Below, in pieces: positions 1 through 13,597 of a stretch of DNA of 64,000 bases (position 1 is its first letter; every line of letters starts with the position of its first letter). The notes under the pieces were generated by a model. The model was not told the DNA's origin. It saw only the letters and a list, made by a program, of their open reading frames with translations, and made no database searches. Both the position numbers and the translations under genes were made by a program. The DNA lies in assembly GCF_019711195.1 (NCBI RefSeq), contig NZ_CP081299.1, forward strand, positions 5,986,501 through 6,050,500. Direction: 5' to 3'. This DNA comes from Dyadobacter sp. NIV53 (GTDB lineage Bacteria > Bacteroidota > Bacteroidia > Cytophagales > Spirosomataceae).

Positions 1-1
1 C

Positions 2-3000
2 GATGTGTTGGAACGAAACATTATTTCAGGTAATAACGGTACGGGAATTGGTGTGGTTGGCGGTATTAACAACCTGAAAATCGACGGAAACTATATTGGA
101 ACTGATAAGACAGGTTTAATTGCAGTTCCCAATGGCAAGAAAGCGAATACTGGAAGCTATCCTGGCATTACGCTGAGTACACTGGTTTCAGGGTCTAGTT
201 CCATAATTGGCTTTGATGATGCTACACATGCAACCGCAGTGGCAAGTGTGGTAAGAAATATTGTTTCGGGTAACTGGACTTCCGGAATTTTGGTAGTTGA
301 TGGGGTGAGCGGCGCGGTAGTTCGCATTTCCGGAAATTATGTGGGCGCGAGTTTAACAGGCAACGTTGCGCTGGGTAACGGGCAGGGTGGGGGAACGTTG
401 TCCGGAACTGGCATTGATATCAACAATGCACAGGGCGTTTTGATAGGTACGGATGCGGATGGTGACGACGATGTGCTCGAAAGGAATATTATTACCTCTG
501 CAATAAACAGCCGGGGAGTTTATCTTAGAGGTGCAACGGCAACTACGATCGTTGCAGGAAACTATATCGGCGTGGGTGCAGATGGCACAACGGCGCTGGG
601 AAACTCAAAGGAAGGAATCCGGATAGGTTCTACTACAACGATTTCGACGAATAACCGTATCGGCTCAAACGACGACGGAACCAACGATGCAACCGAAGCA
701 AATATCATTGCCAACAATGGTACGGACGCGAGTGTAGCGGCAAGCAGGTCCGGTGTAATTGTGGTTAGTCCGGCAGGCAGCGGATCCACCGGGAACAGGA
801 TATCCAGGAACTCTTTTTACAACAATAAAGGACTTCCAATCGACCTGAACGATAATGGAATGACGCTTAACGACGGTGTCACGACTGCAAATACCGGAAA
901 CCTGTCGCTGGATTATCCGGTTATTACAGGCTTCACTTTTTCTGGTACTACCATTTCAGTAGCAGGTTATGTCAGCACTTGTAACGGCAACGAAAGTACC
1001 GCCGGTGCGAGCATTGCAGGAAATAAAGTAATCCAATTTTACAAAATTGCTGACGATGGTGACCAGAATGGTGCATTAACGAATGGCGTTTGTACGCGGG
1101 TGGTGTCTCATGGAGAAGGTGTTCAATATCTGGGAAGTATAACCGCCATTGTTAATGCATTTAATACTTCATTTACACTGGTTAGTGGTGCAAGTTTTGC
1201 CATTGGTGATAAAATAACCGCCATCGCCATTGACGCGAGTGGTAACACCTCTGAATTTGGTGTATTGGCTTCACAAATACAAGTGAGCGGTAATGTATAT
1301 GCTGATGCAGACGGCCTTATCGATGGCACTGTTGATGGAACCGGTACAAACGGTGGTGCTGTGAACGCGATTTTATACAATAACACCACCAACACAGTTG
1401 CAGCCATTATGGCCGTTCCTGCAACAGGTATTTATGGTTTTGGAGTAAACGCAACACCTGGAAACAGTTTCACGGTTTATCTTACAACCAATACGGCTAC
1501 GGTCGGTTCGGCAACAATTCCTGTTATTGCGCTTCCTACGGGCTATGCAAGTACGGGTGAAAATCTGGGTGCCGCAGCAGGCAGCGACGGTACCGTTAAT
1601 GGTATATTGTCACTGGGACCAGTAAACACAACAGTCGATAATGCCAATTTTGGGATCGAACGACGACCGACCGGAACCGCCGCATCCGCTGCGTCTCAGC
1701 CAAATCCCGGAGGTACAGCAACTGTGGCGATCCCATCTACGGTTTTCAACGGTACAGATGTGGAAGATGGTGGTGCGTATGCCAGTAATCTTTCCGGCCG
1801 GACTGTCATTTTAAACCCCGCAACCAACGGAACACTTTATTACAATGGCGTTGCAGTATCCGCGTCCACCTCATTCACGAATTTCAATCCGGCCCTGGTT
1901 TCTATGGATCCGACGGGTACTACGAGTACTGCTTTAAGCACGTCATTCACTTACAATGTGGTTGACAATGCCGGTATACCTTCGTTAAATATCACAGTTA
2001 CAGTTCCGGTTACTGCGGCCGCGCGATTAATAAGCGGTACGGTTTGGAATGACGTAAACAGCGATGCCGTTAATTCTGCAGAAGCATTTACCAACGCAGG
2101 AAGTATTTATGCCAACCTTGTAAATTTCACTACAGGTGCAGTGATCCAATCCGTATTGGTGGACGCCACAACCGGTGCTTATAGCCTTGGAGGTGCCGGC
2201 AGTACTGCATATAACATTGTATTGACGGACGGCTCACGCGCGGTCGGCACCGTGTTAAGCAGCGGTAGCTTACCTAACGACTGGGCCAATACAGGCGTGA
2301 ACATCAGCGGTGTTTCCAACTCACTAAATCAGACCGGCGTAATATCTGTTGCATCAGGCACGGGTGCTTTGGCCAATCAGAACTTTGGTGTAAAACAAAT
2401 AACAAGTCTTTCACAAGATCCCTGCGCAGCGACTACTACGCAATATGACGGTCTTATTGGCGGATGGCATAACACGCTGGCAAAAAATTCAAGTGGAGGT
2501 TACACAACCTGGGGGCAATACCAGCAACCAGGCGGTTACGATGGGAATGATGCCAATGGACAGTTGTCCCCGGCTGACGTTACTCCTGCCAACGGTTACA
2601 ACTATACGGGAGATGTGATCCTGGCAACCTTGGGTACCCAAGGTCGTGAAAGTCTTTCCTTTTTACTAACTACAACTGGCTTGTACGCATGGGGTTATGA
2701 CAACATTATTATCGCCGGAAGCATCACCTCGAACAATGCAAGCCTGGGTGTTCCGTTTCAAAAAATAGCAGTAAACAGCAAAGCGGATGGTTTGCCAACC
2801 GGCGTTAGTCCGACCGACGTAAAAATGATGACGGCAAATGGTTCGGGACTTACAATCCTTACCAATGCGGGTACTGTTTATACATTGAGCCATTTCAGTA
2901 ATAGCTGGGGAGATGGCACTGCACCAGTTCGTGCAGCTGGTACAAGTGCAGTTTGGCATCAGGCACTTACTGCGGCAGCCACGCCACTTACGGGAGTTGT

Positions 3001-6000
3001 TGTTTTAAGAGCAAGCGGCGGCGGTGTGTTCGCAATCACAAGTGGGAACGACTGGTACACATGGGGGATTAACACGTATCTGGGTACAGCAGGCAGCGGT
3101 CCAACTGCACGTGGTTACGCGACGCTGATGACAAAACCAGCTGCGTTTACCAGTTTAAGTGACGTTAAAATGATCGCCATAACGCACAGTTCACATACCA
3201 GTCCGTTTTATCTTGCTTCATACTATGTGCTTCACAATACAACAAAGCGCATTTATGTATTGGGTAAAAATGACGAGGGCCAGTTGGGAACAGGAAATAC
3301 AACCGATGCTCAGACATGGACAAATGTGGTACAGACCGTTTCCGGAAGCTTACCCCTGGAAAATGTTAATTTTATCAGTGCCAATGATAATGACGAATTT
3401 CATCCTGCAGCCGGAGCAATTTTAACGACCGGTACGTTGCTTCTTTGGGGAAATAACAACGAGGGTATGATTGGTGCGCCACTTGCAACTACTAACTCTA
3501 ACCGTCCGCGTGTTCCTGACGGCTTTACAGTTGGAACCGATATCGCACGTTATGTAGAAGTAGGAGGTCACTTTACTGAATATTACAAACAAGGAGCAAC
3601 CCAGCCTTGCTACACAGGGCACCACATCGGTGGTTCGGCAGGAAACGGTACGGCTACCGACGCTCAGCAAATAGGTTTTGGTTGCAATCTGACCTTAACA
3701 GCACCACTTTGCCCCTCCTATGACGCGACTGTGGTTCTGCTAAATGTGACCGGAAGTGTTTTCAATGATGCCAATGGTTTAAATGCAACTCCTGTTAATA
3801 CCGTTGACGGACCGGTTACCAATGCGGGAGGATTGAACGCGGTTTTGGTTGATGCAGTAACCGGAAACGTGGTTGCGGTGGTTGCAATAGGTGCGGGCGG
3901 AACATACAGTTTCGATGTGGCCGCAGGGAATTACAATGTAGAAATTACAACCAACACCGCTACGGTTGGTAGCGCGGCACCTGCTGTTGCGCTACCGGTT
4001 GGATGGGTAAGTACGGGTGAAAATCTGGGTGCGACAGTTGGTAACGATGGAGTAGTAAATGGTATTTTGCCTTTGGGAACAATTTCAGCAAACGTAACCA
4101 ATGCGAACCTCGGAATCGAGCAGCCACCAGTAGCCGTTGCCGACAACAGTACGGGCAATGTGAACGGAACAGCGGTAATAATCAACCCGCTAACCAATGA
4201 TACCGATGCAACGCCGGGAACAACAGATCCAACAACTGTAAGTCTGGTTCCACCAGTTGGTTCGACGACCAATACAACGGATGCGAACGGAGACATTACT
4301 TCGGTAACAGTTCCAGGCGAAGGAACATGGACAGTTGATCCAACAACAGGAGCGATCACTTTCACCCCACTGGTAACCTTCACCGGAAACCCGACTGCGA
4401 TCAGCTACAATGTTGAAGACAACGCCGGCAAAGTTTCAAATGATGCGGCCGTAACGATTACTTATCTTTCATTGGTAAGTATCTCTGGTAATGTTTGGAA
4501 CGATGCAAACGGAAACGCGGTCAACAATACAGAAAACCCGATTACCGCGGGTGTATGGGTGAATTTGGTTGACCCGGCGACAAATGATGTGATGCAGTCA
4601 GTTCAGGTAGATGCAAGTGGAAACTACACCTTCCCGGGTGTAGCCCAAAGCACGAGCTACCAGATCATTCTGACCAATGCGGATGCAACGGGTAACACGA
4701 ACCTGACTGCTTCAACGCTTCCTGGAACGTATGTAAACACAGGAACGAACCTGAATGGAACGGCAAGTACTGCAAACACAACTGGTATCGTTACTGTAAA
4801 TTCCGGAACAACTGGATTAACCGCACAGAACTTTGGTATCGAGCAATTGCCAACAGCTACTCCCGTAACAGCAACCACACAGCAAAATCCGGGTGGAAAT
4901 GGAAAAGTAGTTGTCCCAACGCTTCATGGAACAGATCCTGAGGATGGAACATACAACGGAACAAGTCTTACAAATACGATTAAAATTCAGGATCTGCCGA
5001 CCAATGGTACACTTTATTACAATGGTGTTGCTGTTATTGCAGGACAGGTAATATCAACTTACGATCCTGCATTGCTTACGCTTGATCCTAATGATGGGGT
5101 AACTTCTGTAACATTTACTTACAGTGAAGTGGATGCAGCAAATCAGGTAAGTGCGGCTGCTACCGTTACCATGCCGTTTACGACGGCAACTTCGTTTGCC
5201 TGTACCAACCTGGCCTACCAGATTGCGGGCGCTTCGGCAGGCAATAACCTCTATAGCTATAATTTAAATACTGGAGTCAGGACCCTGGTCGCAAATCTCG
5301 GCGCGGTTAATATCAATGCTATTGGTTACAATGCATCGGACAATAATATTTGGGGTGTTGAAAGGATCGCGAATCAAGTGGTCAGGGTGGATGCGACAGG
5401 TGCTTTGACAAGGTTTTCTATAGCTAATTTGCCGGCGATCGTCAATGGTGGAGGAACCATAGGGTTCACTGTGGGGGCGATTTCACCAAATGGGTATCTG
5501 TATTTATATGCGGATAATTTTGCTACCTATTATGTTGTTGATGTTAATGCCAGCCGTTCTACTTATTTGCAATTGGTAGACCCCACAGCAAGTTACGCAT
5601 TGGAGGCAGCGCCTTATGGTACATCAATTGGGACACCAATCAATATCAATGATTGGGTATACAATTCGGCAACCAATAAATTGATTGGCGTTATCAATTC
5701 ACCTGGCAGCAATGCATATAGGGTTGCGACGATTGAACCAACCACAGGTGCTGTATCCTTTTCTTCATCTTTGATATCGGGTTCTACTTTTCAGTCAGAA
5801 AATACTTTTGGATCAATCTTCTATGATGGTTCAGGAACGCTATATGCATTTGGAAATGTACAAGGCAAATACTACCGAGTTGACGTAGTTACTAATACGG
5901 CGACCCTGTTATCAACCACTTCTCCATCTACTTTTAACGATGGTGCCAGTTGCACATCAGCGATACTTAGCTATCCGGTTAGCGGAAATGTATTCAATGA

Positions 6001-9000
6001 TACTAATGGGTTAAATCCAACGCCTGTAAACACAATTGACGGTACAGGAACCAACGCAGGTGGACTGAACGCAATCTTATATGATAACACCACAGGTGCC
6101 GTAGCGGCAATGACCACTGTAAATGCAGATGGGACATACAGTTTTGGAGCGACTTCTGGAAATGATTACAGTGTGTATATCACAACAAATACAGCCACAG
6201 TTGGCCAAACAGCCGTACCTGTTGTTGCATTGCCATCGGGTTGGGTAAGTACTGGTGAAAATCTGGGTTCAGGTGCAGGAAATGATGGGTTGACAGATGG
6301 TATTTTGCAATTGAATATCGTAAACGCTGCTATTACAGAAGCGAACTTCGGTATCGAGCAACCACCAGTTGCCACAAACGACAGCAGCACAGGCAATGTG
6401 AACGGAACAGCGGTAATATTCAACCCGCTAACCAATGATACCGATGCAACGCCGGGAACAACAGATCCAACAACTGTAAGTCTGGTTCCACCAGTTGGTT
6501 CAACAACAAACACAACCGACGCAAACGGAGATATTACTTCGGTAACAGTTCCAAGCGAAGGAACATGGACAGTCGACCCGACAGCAGGCGCCATCACTTT
6601 CACGCCTTTGGTAACCTTCACCGGAAACCCGACCGTGATCAGCTACAACGTTGAAGACAATGCAGGCAAAGTTTCCAACGATGCGACCGTTACGATTACC
6701 TATCTTTCTCTGGTAAGTATCTCTGGTAACGTCTGGAATGATGCAGACGGAAACGCGGTCAACAACACAGAAAATCCGATCACCGCAGGTGTGTGGGTGA
6801 ACCTGGTTGACCCGGCTACAAACGATGTGATCCAAAGTGTTCAGGTTGATGCCAGCGGAAACTATACCTTCCCGGGTGTTGCCCAAAGCACGAGCTACCA
6901 GATCATCCTGACCAATGCTGATGCAACGGGCAATACAAACCTGACTGCTTCGACGCTTCCTGGAACTTATGTGAATACAGGAACAAACCTTGCCGGAACT
7001 GCAAGCACTGCAAACACGACTGGTATAGTTACTGTGAATTCCGGAACAACGGGCTTAACCGCTCAGAACTTCGGTATCGAGATTCCGCCAGTAGCAACCG
7101 CAGATGTTAGCAATAACAACGTGAACGGAACGCCGGTAACAATCAACCCGCTGACCAACGACACCGACGCAACGCCTGGTACGCTTGATCCAACGAAAGT
7201 AAGTCTGGTTCCACCGGTTGGTTCAACTACCAACACGACGGATGCAAACGGAGATATTACCTCGGTAACAGTTCCAGGCGAAGGAACATGGACAGTGGAT
7301 CCGACAACGGGCGTCATCACCTTCACGCCACTGGTAACTTTCACGGGTAACCCAACCGTGATCAGCTACAATGTGGAAGACAACGCAGGCAAAGTTTCCA
7401 ATGATGCGACGGTGACAGTTACCTATCTTTCATTGGTAAGTATCTCTGGTAATGTCTGGAACGATGCAAATGGAAACGCAGTCAACAATACAGAAAATCC
7501 GATCACCGCAGGCGTATGGGTGAACCTGGTTGATCCTGCGACAAATGATGTGATGCAGTCAGTTCAGGTAGATGCAAGTGGAAACTACACCTTCCCAGGT
7601 GTTGCACAAAGCACGAATTACCAGATCATTCTGACGAATGCAGACGCAACCGGCAATACAAACCTGACAGCTTCGACGCTTCCTGGCACTTATGTGAATA
7701 CCGGAACAAACCTGGACGGAACGGCAAGCACCGCAAATACAACGGGTATAGTTACTGTAAACAGCGGAACAACGGGCTTAGCAGCCCAAAACTTCGGAAT
7801 TGAAGTGCCGCCAGTTGCAACAAACGACAGCAGTCCGAACAATGTCAACGGAACGCCGGTTACAATCAGCCCGCTTACCAATGACACAGACGCTGACGGA
7901 ACAACCGATCCGACGACTGTAAGTTTGGTTCCACCAGTTGGCTCAACGACCAACACAACGGATGCAAACGGAGATATTACCTCGGTAACCATCCCAGGCG
8001 AAGGAACATGGACAGTGGATCCAACAACAGGAGCCATCACTTTCACGCCGCTGGTAACTTTCACGGGTAACCCAACCGTAATCAACTACAACGTAGAAGA
8101 CAATGCAGGCAAAGTTTCTAACGATGCCACGGTTACGATTACCTATCTTTCTCTGGTAAGTATCTCTGGTAACGTTTGGGAAGATGCCAACGGAAACGCA
8201 GTCAACAATACAGAAAACCCGATCACCGCAGGTGTATGGGTGAATCTGGTTGATCCTGCTACAAACGATGTAATCCAGTCAGTAGAAGTAGATGCAAGCG
8301 GAAACTATACCTTCCCGGGTGTGGCGCAAAGCACAAACTACCAGATTATCCTGACCAATGCAGATGCAACGGGTAATACAAACCTGACTGCTTCTGCACT
8401 TCCTGGAACATATGTGAATACTGGAACGAACCTGAGCGGAACGGCTAATACGGCAAATACAACTGGTATTGTTACGGTAAACAGTGGAACCACAGGCTTA
8501 ACAGCACAAAACTTCGGTATTGAGATTCCGCCAGTTGCAACCGCAGATGTTAGCAATAACAATGTCAACGGAACGCCAGTAACAGTAACGCCTCTGACCA
8601 ACGATACAGACGCTGACGGAACGACCGATCCGACAACAGTTAGTTTGGTTGCCCCAGTTGGTTCAACGACCAACACAACAGATGCAAACGGAGACATTAC
8701 TTCGGTAACAGTACCAGGCGAAGGAACCTGGACAGTCGATCCAACAACAGGCGCTATCACCTTCACACCATTGGTAACCTTCACCGGAAACCCGGCCGTG
8801 ATCAGCTACAACGTAGAAGACAATGCAGGCAAAGTTTCCAATGATGCCACGGTGACAGTTACCTATCTTTCTCTGGTAAGTATCTCGGGTAACGTTTGGA
8901 ACGATGCCAACGGAAACGCGGTCAACAACACAGAAAATCCAATCACCGCAGGTGTATGGGTGAACCTGGTTGACCCTGCGACAAATGATGTAATCCAGTC

Positions 9001-12000
9001 GGTCCAGGTTGATGCAAGCGGAAACTACACCTTCGCAGGTGTGGCCCAAAGCACGAATTACCAGATCATTCTGACCAATGCAGATGCAACGGGCAACACG
9101 AACCTGACAGCTTCAACGCTTCCTGGAACTTATGTAAACACAGGAACAAACCTTGCCGGAACTGCTAATACCGGAAACACAACAGGTGTGGTCACAGTAA
9201 ACAGCGGAACCACCGGCTTAACAGCACAGAACTTCGGTATCGAGATCCCACCAGTAGCAACCGCAGATGTTAGCAATAACAATGTGAATGGCACACCAGT
9301 AACGGTAACGCCTTTGACCAATGACACGGACGCTGACGGAACAACAGATCCAACAACGGTAAGTCTGGTAGCACCAGTTGGTTCAACAACAAACACAACC
9401 GACGCAAACGGAGACATTACAAGTGTAACTATCCCAGGCGAAGGAACGTGGACAGTTGATCCAACAACAGGCGCGATCACTTTCACGCCGCTGGTAACCT
9501 TCACGGGTAATCCAACCGCAATCAGCTACAATGTAGAAGACAACGCAGGAAAGGTTTCAAACGACGCCACGGTAACGATCACTTATCTTTCTCTGGTAAG
9601 TATCAGCGGTAACGTCTGGAACGATGCCAACGGAAATGCGATCAACAACACTGAAAACCCGATTACCGCAGGTGTATGGGTGAACCTGGTTGACCCAGCG
9701 ACAAATGATGTAATCCAGTCTGTTCAGGTAGATGGCAGCGGAAACTATACCTTCCCGGGTGTGGCCCAAAGCACCAGCTTCCAGATTATCCTGAGCAGTG
9801 CTGATCAAACCGGCAACACCAACCTGACAGCTTCAACAATACCAGCCGGATATGTAAATACCGGAACAAACCTTGCCGGAACTGCCAGCACAGCAAACAC
9901 AACTGGTGTGATCACAGTAAATTCCGGAACAACCGGCCTGACTGCGCAGAACTTCGGTATCGAACAGCCACCGGTTGCGGCCAATGACAGCAGCTTAGGC
10001 AATGTAAACGGAACGCCGGTAACGATCAGCCCGCTGACCAACGACACGGACGCCGACGGAACGCTTGATCAAGCGAAAGTGAGTTTGGTAGCACTAGGAA
10101 CCGCGACAGGTCTGGTAACCGACGCCAATGGTGACATTACCAGCATGACCATCCCGGGCGAAGGAACCTGGACAGTGGACCCGGCAACAGGAGCGATTAC
10201 TTTCACGCCTCTGGTAACCTTCACCGGTAACCCGGCCGTGATCAGCTACAATGTGGAAGACAACGCCAGCAAAGTTTCAAACAATGCAACCGTGACAATT
10301 ACCTACTTATCTCTTGTAAGTATTAGTGGTAACGTCTGGGATGATGCAAATGGAAATGCAGTAAACAATACAGAAAGTCCAATTACAAGTGGAGTTTGGG
10401 TAAACCTTGTTGACCCTGCAACAAATGATGTGATCCAGTCTGTACAAGTTGATGCCAGCGGAAACTATACCTTCACAGGTGTGACCCAAAGCACAAACTA
10501 CCAGATCATTTTAACTAACGCAGATGCAACCGGTAATACGAATTTGACTGCTTCGACAATCCCGACTGGGTATGTAAATACAGGAACCAACCTTGCCGGA
10601 ACTGTAAATACGACAAATACAACTGGTGTCATTACGATCAACAGTGGAACAACCGGCCTGACGGCCCAGAACTTCGGTATCGAACAACCACCGGTGGCGG
10701 CCAACGACAGCAGTTTAGGCAATGTGAACGGAACGGCGGTAACGATCAATCCGTTGACAAATGATACAGACGCAACTCCGGGAACACTGGATGCAACGAA
10801 AGTGAGTTTGGTAGCACCAGGAACCGCGACTGGTTTGGTAATCGACGCCAATGGCGACATCACCAGCATGACAATCCCGGGCGAAGGAACCTGGACAGTA
10901 GACCCGGCAACGGGTGCGATTACCTTCGCACCTCTGGTAACCTTCACCGGTAACCCGGCCGTGATCAGCTACAATGTTGAAGACAACGCCAGCAAAGTTT
11001 CCAATAACGCCACTGTGACTATCACTTATCTTTCTCTGGTAAGCATCAGCGGTAATATCTGGGACGATGCCAATGGAAACGCAGTCAACAATACAGAAAA
11101 TCCAATCACCGCAGGAGTATGGGTAAACCTGGTTGACCCGGCAACAAACGATGTAATCCAATCAGTTCAGGTGGACGGCAGCGGAAACTATACCTTCCCG
11201 GGTGTTGCCCAAAGCACAAACTACCAGATCATTTTGACTAATGCAGATGCAACCGGCAATACCAATCTGACAGCTTCAACCATCCCGACTGGATATGTCA
11301 GCACAGGAACAAACCTTGCAGGAACAGCCAGCACAGCAAATACAACCGGGGTAATTACGGTCAACAGTGGAACGACAGGTTTAACTGCCCAAAACTTCGG
11401 GATCGAACAGCCACCGGTTGCCACCAACGACAGCAGCTTAGGCAATGTCAACGGAACGCCGGTAACGATCAGCCCACTGACCAACGACACCGATGCAGAT
11501 GGAACAACGGATCCGGCCAAAGTAAGTTTGATAGCCCCGGGAACAGCCACTGGTCTGGTGACCGATGCCAATGGTGATATCACTTCAATGACGATCCCAG
11601 GCGAAGGAACCTGGACAGTGGACCCGTCCACAGGAGCGATTACCTTCACGCCACTGGTAAACTTCACAGGAAACCCGGCCGTGATCAGCTACAATGTGGA
11701 AGACAACGCCAGCAAAGTTTCCAACAACGCCACTGTAACAATTACTTACCTATCTCTGGTAAGTATCTCTGGTAATGTCTGGGACGATGCGAACGGAAAC
11801 GCGGTCAACAATACTGAAAACCCGATCACCGCAGGTGTATGGGCGAACCTGGTTGACCCTGCGACCAATGATGTGATCCAGTCTGTTCAGGTAGACGGCA
11901 GCGGAAACTATACCTTCCCGGGTGTTGCCCAAAGCACCAGCTACCAGATCATTTTGACCAATGCGGATGCAACCGGCAACACCAACCTGACAGCTTCAAC

Positions 12001-13449
12001 CATCCCAGCCGGATATGTCAGCACAGGAACAAACCTTGCGGGAACAGCCAGCACGGCGAATACAACCGGACTGATCACTGTAAATTCAGGAACCGCCGGG
12101 TTAATAAATCAAAACTTCGGTATCGAACAGCCACCGGTGGCGACCAATGACAGCAGTTTAGGCAATGTGAACGGAACGGCGGTCATCGTGAACCTGTTGT
12201 CCAATGACTCGGATGCGGACGGAACGCCTGACCCGACAACGGTCAGCCTGGTAGCACCGGGCACCGCGACGGGGCTGGTAACAGATGCGAACGGCGACAT
12301 TACCAGCATGACCATCCCGGGCGAAGGCACCTGGACGGTGAACGGCACAACGGGAGCGGTCACCTTCTCCCCCTGGCAAGCTTTACAGGAAACCCGACGG
12401 TAATTAATTATAATGTGGAAGACAATGCGGGCAAGCCATCCAATAATGCGACGGTGACGGTCACTTACCTGCCCTGCACGGTCGATATCGGCGGGACGAT
12501 CTACCTGGACAATTCAGGGCTAGCAGACGGTATCACCGGCACACCTGTCAACGGTACAACACTGGGCTTATATGTGACACTGAAACAGGGCAATAACCAG
12601 ATAGCGGTACATGCCGTGGATGCGGCCGGTAAGTATGTGTTCAGCGAAACACCGGTGGGGACCTACAAGCTGGTCCTGGGAACCACATCTACCGGGTCTT
12701 CGGCCAAACAGCTGCCCTCGGGTTACTTCACTTCCAGTGAAGGCGGACGGATCAGTACGGGCGGCACCATTGCTGCGGGTGTGGCATCGGGCGACGGAAC
12801 GGCCAACGGGGAAACCACGATCACGGTCGACTGTGCAGAGATCACTTACGAAAACCTGAGGACGACGGCAGCCAGCTACCTTTTGAACAACTTCGGGATC
12901 TCGACCACCGACCCGCTGCCAGTGACGCTGGCCAGCTTCACGGCGGCCAGAGAAGGGACAGCCGCCGTACTGGAATGGACCACGACGGAGGAAGAGAACA
13001 GCGACCGCTTTGAAGTGGAGCACAGCAGGAACGGAAAGGATTGGGGCCTGATCGGGACCGTCAAATCGCATGTGGACAGCAAGGTTGTGAACACCTATGG
13101 CTATACCCACACGATGCCCTCTGAGGGAACCAACTACTACCGCTTGAAAATGGTGGACCGGGCATCGGACCGCCGTGATGAAAGCTTTGCGTACAGCCGG
13201 ATCCGCAGCGTGGAATTCCCGGGCGTGCAGGTGCTGCTGTACCCCAACCCGGCGGTGCGTTTTGTAAACGTGACAGGCCAGGAAGGAAAAACGGTACAGG
13301 TCTATGATGTGGCGGGGACCCTGCGGATGACAGCCAGAGTGGCCAATGGCAGGATCGGGACGGACAGCCTGGAAAACGGGGTGTACCTGGTCAAAATGAA
13401 CGACACCAATGGCAAAACCATTGTCAGAAAGTTCGTAATCCTGAAATAA
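2..13449 (+). CDS. Giant T9SS-exported surface protein (5' end outside window, one frame break)
   Basis: The frame is open to the left edge, so the true start lies upstream; about 4480 codons are visible. Order of domains (residues counted from the edge): parallel beta-helix repeats with NxIxGNYIG motifs (1-290); an SdrD-B-like domain (about 420-555); cadherin/Big_9-like stretch; SdrD-B (675-800); an RCC1-like propeller with repeated YxWG and GQLGTG motifs (805-1240); further SdrD-B/Big_9 domains; a DUF6923-like propeller beginning FACTNLAYQI (1733-1990); then eight tandem 240/241-residue units. The protein ends in a typical type A sorting tail (LLYPNPA, then VYDVAG, GVYLVKM, KFVILK). The frame breaks at 12369-12373: a C5 run where C6 would restore the conserved SFTGNPTVINYNVEDNAG continuation; as read, a stop falls at 12401. 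Probably a cell-surface adhesin or structural protein. The architecture is visible; the adhesin role is inferred. Composition becomes markedly GC-rich over the last 1.3 kb. Confidence 0.85.
6353..12121 (+). repeat. Eight tandem 720/723-bp coding repeats
   Basis: Units begin at 6353, 7076, 7799, 8519, 9239, 9959, 10679 and 11402, with a ninth partial unit from 12122 that runs into the frame break. Each codes for one Big_9/cadherin-like domain (PPVA.NDSS..NVNGT to NDATVTITYLS) and one SdrD-B-like domain (SGNVWNDANGNAVNNTENP to LTAQNFGIE). The 3-bp length difference is one codon: DATPGT in the longer units against DADGT in the shorter. An earlier diverged copy of the pair lies at about 4126-4850. 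Identity between copies is high enough at DNA level to favour unequal crossing over, and it gives long meaningless reading frames on the other strand. Confidence 0.93.
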
Positions 13450-13465
13450 AATTAATTAAAAATGG

Positions 13466-13499
13466 ATGAGGCACGGTGCCAGTATTTACCGTGTCTCAT
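13466..13499 (+). terminator. Hairpin after the giant surface gene
   Basis: A 12-bp stem (13466-13477 with 13488-13499, one G-U pair) with a 10-nt loop, 17 bases after the stop. There is no U-run after it, so it may be a 3'-end stabilising hairpin rather than the actual terminator. Confidence 0.45.
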
Positions 13500-13530
13500 T
13501 CCAGTTGCACTGAACAAATCTTAATCAAAA

Positions 13531-13574
13531 CTAAAACAGGCCTTCCGGACAAAAGTTTGGAAGGCCTGTTTTAG
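13531..13574. terminator. Bidirectional rho-independent terminator
   Basis: A perfect 16-bp inverted repeat, CTAAAACAGGCCTTCC (13531-13546) and its complement (13559-13574). The stem can extend through G-U pairs to an AAAA loop. A/T runs flank the GC core on both sides, and it lies between two convergent giant genes, serving both. Confidence 0.9.
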
Positions 13575-13597
13575 TTTATCATTTTAGTACTTGTCTA

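Noticed and set aside
3931..12379. Many 60-150-codon open frames on the minus strand of the giant surface gene
   Set aside because: They recur with the 720-bp period and mirror the coding repeat; they are shadows of the + strand gene.
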